This document shows, in pieces, positions 63,180-64,000 of a stretch of 64,000 nucleotides of DNA (position 1 is the first letter of the stretch; every line of letters begins with the position of its first letter). Under the pieces are notes generated by a model that was not told the origin of the DNA, ran no database searches, and saw only the letters and a program-made list of their open reading frames with translations. The stretch lies in NCBI GenBank assembly GCA_944324845.1, contig CALUXX010000001.1:124001-188000 (forward strand), given 5' to 3'. A program made the translations under genes and the position numbers. The DNA is from Candidatus Gastranaerophilales bacterium (GTDB lineage Bacteria; Cyanobacteriota; Vampirovibrionia; Gastranaerophilales; Gastranaerophilaceae).

Positions 63180-64000
63180 TATAATTGTTCTTCGTGTTTT
63201 TTAAAATAGTTTAATATTTCAATAAGTGTATTTACGCCACCAAGATTACCTGATTTTGTAACAAGCCATTGATCAGATGTTGCATTTTTGCTTAGTGCAA
63301 TTGCCGGTAATACTTCATCTATAAGTTTTAGTTGATTTGCATCAATAGCATTACAACATTTGTAAGAGGTTTCTCCACCTAAAGTTATTAGTACAGCCTT
63401 GCACTTGCTAAGAACTTGTTTTGTTAATTCTGCCAGAAAATCTGTAACAGCTCCTGCAAGTCCTGATTTTGTTAAGTCAGCTTTCATTGTATCTTCAGAA
63501 AAACCGTCAAAGTTGTTTAGTAATTTTGATGTGTGAATAAGTACAACATTTGAACCTACAAGATTTGATACAATTCTGTTAACCAAATCTTCTTTCACAC
63601 CACCTAAAATTGTGTCCATCCCTAGTTCTATAACTAAACTGTTTTCTTCAAAATCTTCTGATTGTTCGTATTTATCAATTTGATTTAGTGTAATTTGTGT
63701 AGCACTTCCCGATACAATAAATTTTGGTAATTTAGGAAGTTTTATCGGTAATACTTCTGAATATTCATCTTTTGGAATCCATTCATTACTTAGAACTTTT
63801 CCTGCTGCTGCATTACCTACAGGTAAGATTTTATAATTTGATTTTTGCATTGCCAGCGCAAGTTGTTCTAAATCCGTTATTGAAACAGCATCAGCAACAA
63901 TTATTTTTACTCCGTTTTCAACAAGTTTATTGATTGCTTGTAATATAGGTCCTGCTCCATCTAATATCGTTTTTAATTCAATAGAGCCGACAATGTTTTT
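63179..64000 (-). CDS. DUF1537 four-carbon acid sugar kinase, C-terminal part
   Basis: The frame is open to the right edge, adding 50 codons (KNIVGSIELKTILDGAGPIL onward) to the 223 residues after the internal ATG at 63850, so the gene is clipped at the edge. The visible part spans the inter-domain region and the nucleotide-binding domain: IIVADAVSITDLEQLALAM, PVGNAAAGKVL, FIVSGSATQITLNQI, VLITLGGETSYKCCNAI and the C-terminal KSGNLGGVNTLIEIL. This is the OtnK/DtnK kinase family acting on D-erythronate or D-threonate. It is coupled to pdxA. Confidence 0.82.
   Translation of the reverse strand, partial: KNIVGSIELKTILDGAGPILQAINKLVENGVKIIVADAVSITDLEQLALAMQKSNYKILPVGNAAAGKVLSNEWIPKDEYSEVLPIKLPKLPKFIVSGSATQITLNQIDKYEQSEDFEENSLVIELGMDTILGGVKEDLVNRIVSNLVGSNVVLIHTSKLLNNFDGFSEDTMKADLTKSGLAGAVTDFLAELTKQVLSKCKAVLITLGGETSYKCCNAIDANQLKLIDEVLPAIALSKNATSDQWLVTKSGNLGGVNTLIEILNYFKKHEEQL

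Overview
The window is AT-rich bacterial chromosome, densely packed with genes on both strands. No insertion sequence, prophage, CRISPR array, rRNA or tRNA is visible. Gene content and style point to a gut-type, non-photosynthetic relative of Cyanobacteria (Candidatus Gastranaerophilales / Vampirovibrionia). Supporting this are a prepilin N-terminus of the FSLAEVLITIGVIGVVSAMAIP type, an HU gene with a consensus promoter, dnaA next to ruvA with no dnaN beside it, dispersed recF, uvrB, xerC and dnaE, and many short lineage-type hypothetical proteins. The taxonomic call is an inference; no marker gene was searched.

Layout. 1-7.8 kb: a clipped minus-strand gene, a TPR protein, pepA, a hypothetical, gatC, pyrG, an MFS sugar-type transporter and a small protein. 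7.8-16.2 kb: recF (-), a small protein with pilT and a membrane protein, uvrB (-), a second polytopic membrane protein preceded by a 23-aa reading frame, then a CpaE/MinD-like ATPase with a small partner (-). 16.2-16.4 kb: an unannotated structured RNA on the minus strand with its own promoter and U-tract. 16.4-28.9 kb: a large repeat-tailed hypothetical (-), two sugar ABC permeases, dgt, xerC/D, a bioD-like gene, a FliA/WhiG-type sigma factor, an OmpA-like protein (-), an M16-family protein lacking its zinc motif (-), comM and an HNH-like protein (-). 29-35.4 kb: ftsH (-), a YuiF-type antiporter (-), dnaA and ruvA. 35.4-40 kb: a two-gene minus-strand unit encoding a Fe-S PD-(D/E)XK nuclease and a double helicase, which together look like a rearranged AddAB/RecBCD-type DNA-end processor. 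40-43.5 kb: a winged-helix protein, a divergent RelA/SpoT-fold protein with a small partner, and a DnaJ homologue. 43.5-49.2 kb: a small HTH protein, a prepilin-like protein, the glycine cleavage genes gcvT-gcvH-gcvPA, a TPR protein and a GT2 glycosyltransferase. 49.2-64 kb: dnaE, an M49-like peptidase, mscS-rlmH, a lytic transglycosylase, SpoIID, HU, a LysM protein with a secreted GH13 amylase, and a DUF1537 sugar-acid kinase (clipped by the window edge) coupled to pdxA.

The most unusual items are: (i) the helicase/nuclease pair; (ii) the RelA/SpoT-fold two-gene module; (iii) the minus-strand structured RNA at 16235-16410; and (iv) at least ten genes with a -10 hexamer exactly 6-7 nt before the ATG and no Shine-Dalgarno sequence, which predicts widespread leaderless mRNAs. 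Gene functions were read from motifs only. Start sites were moved inward where a Shine-Dalgarno sequence or a -10 element decides.
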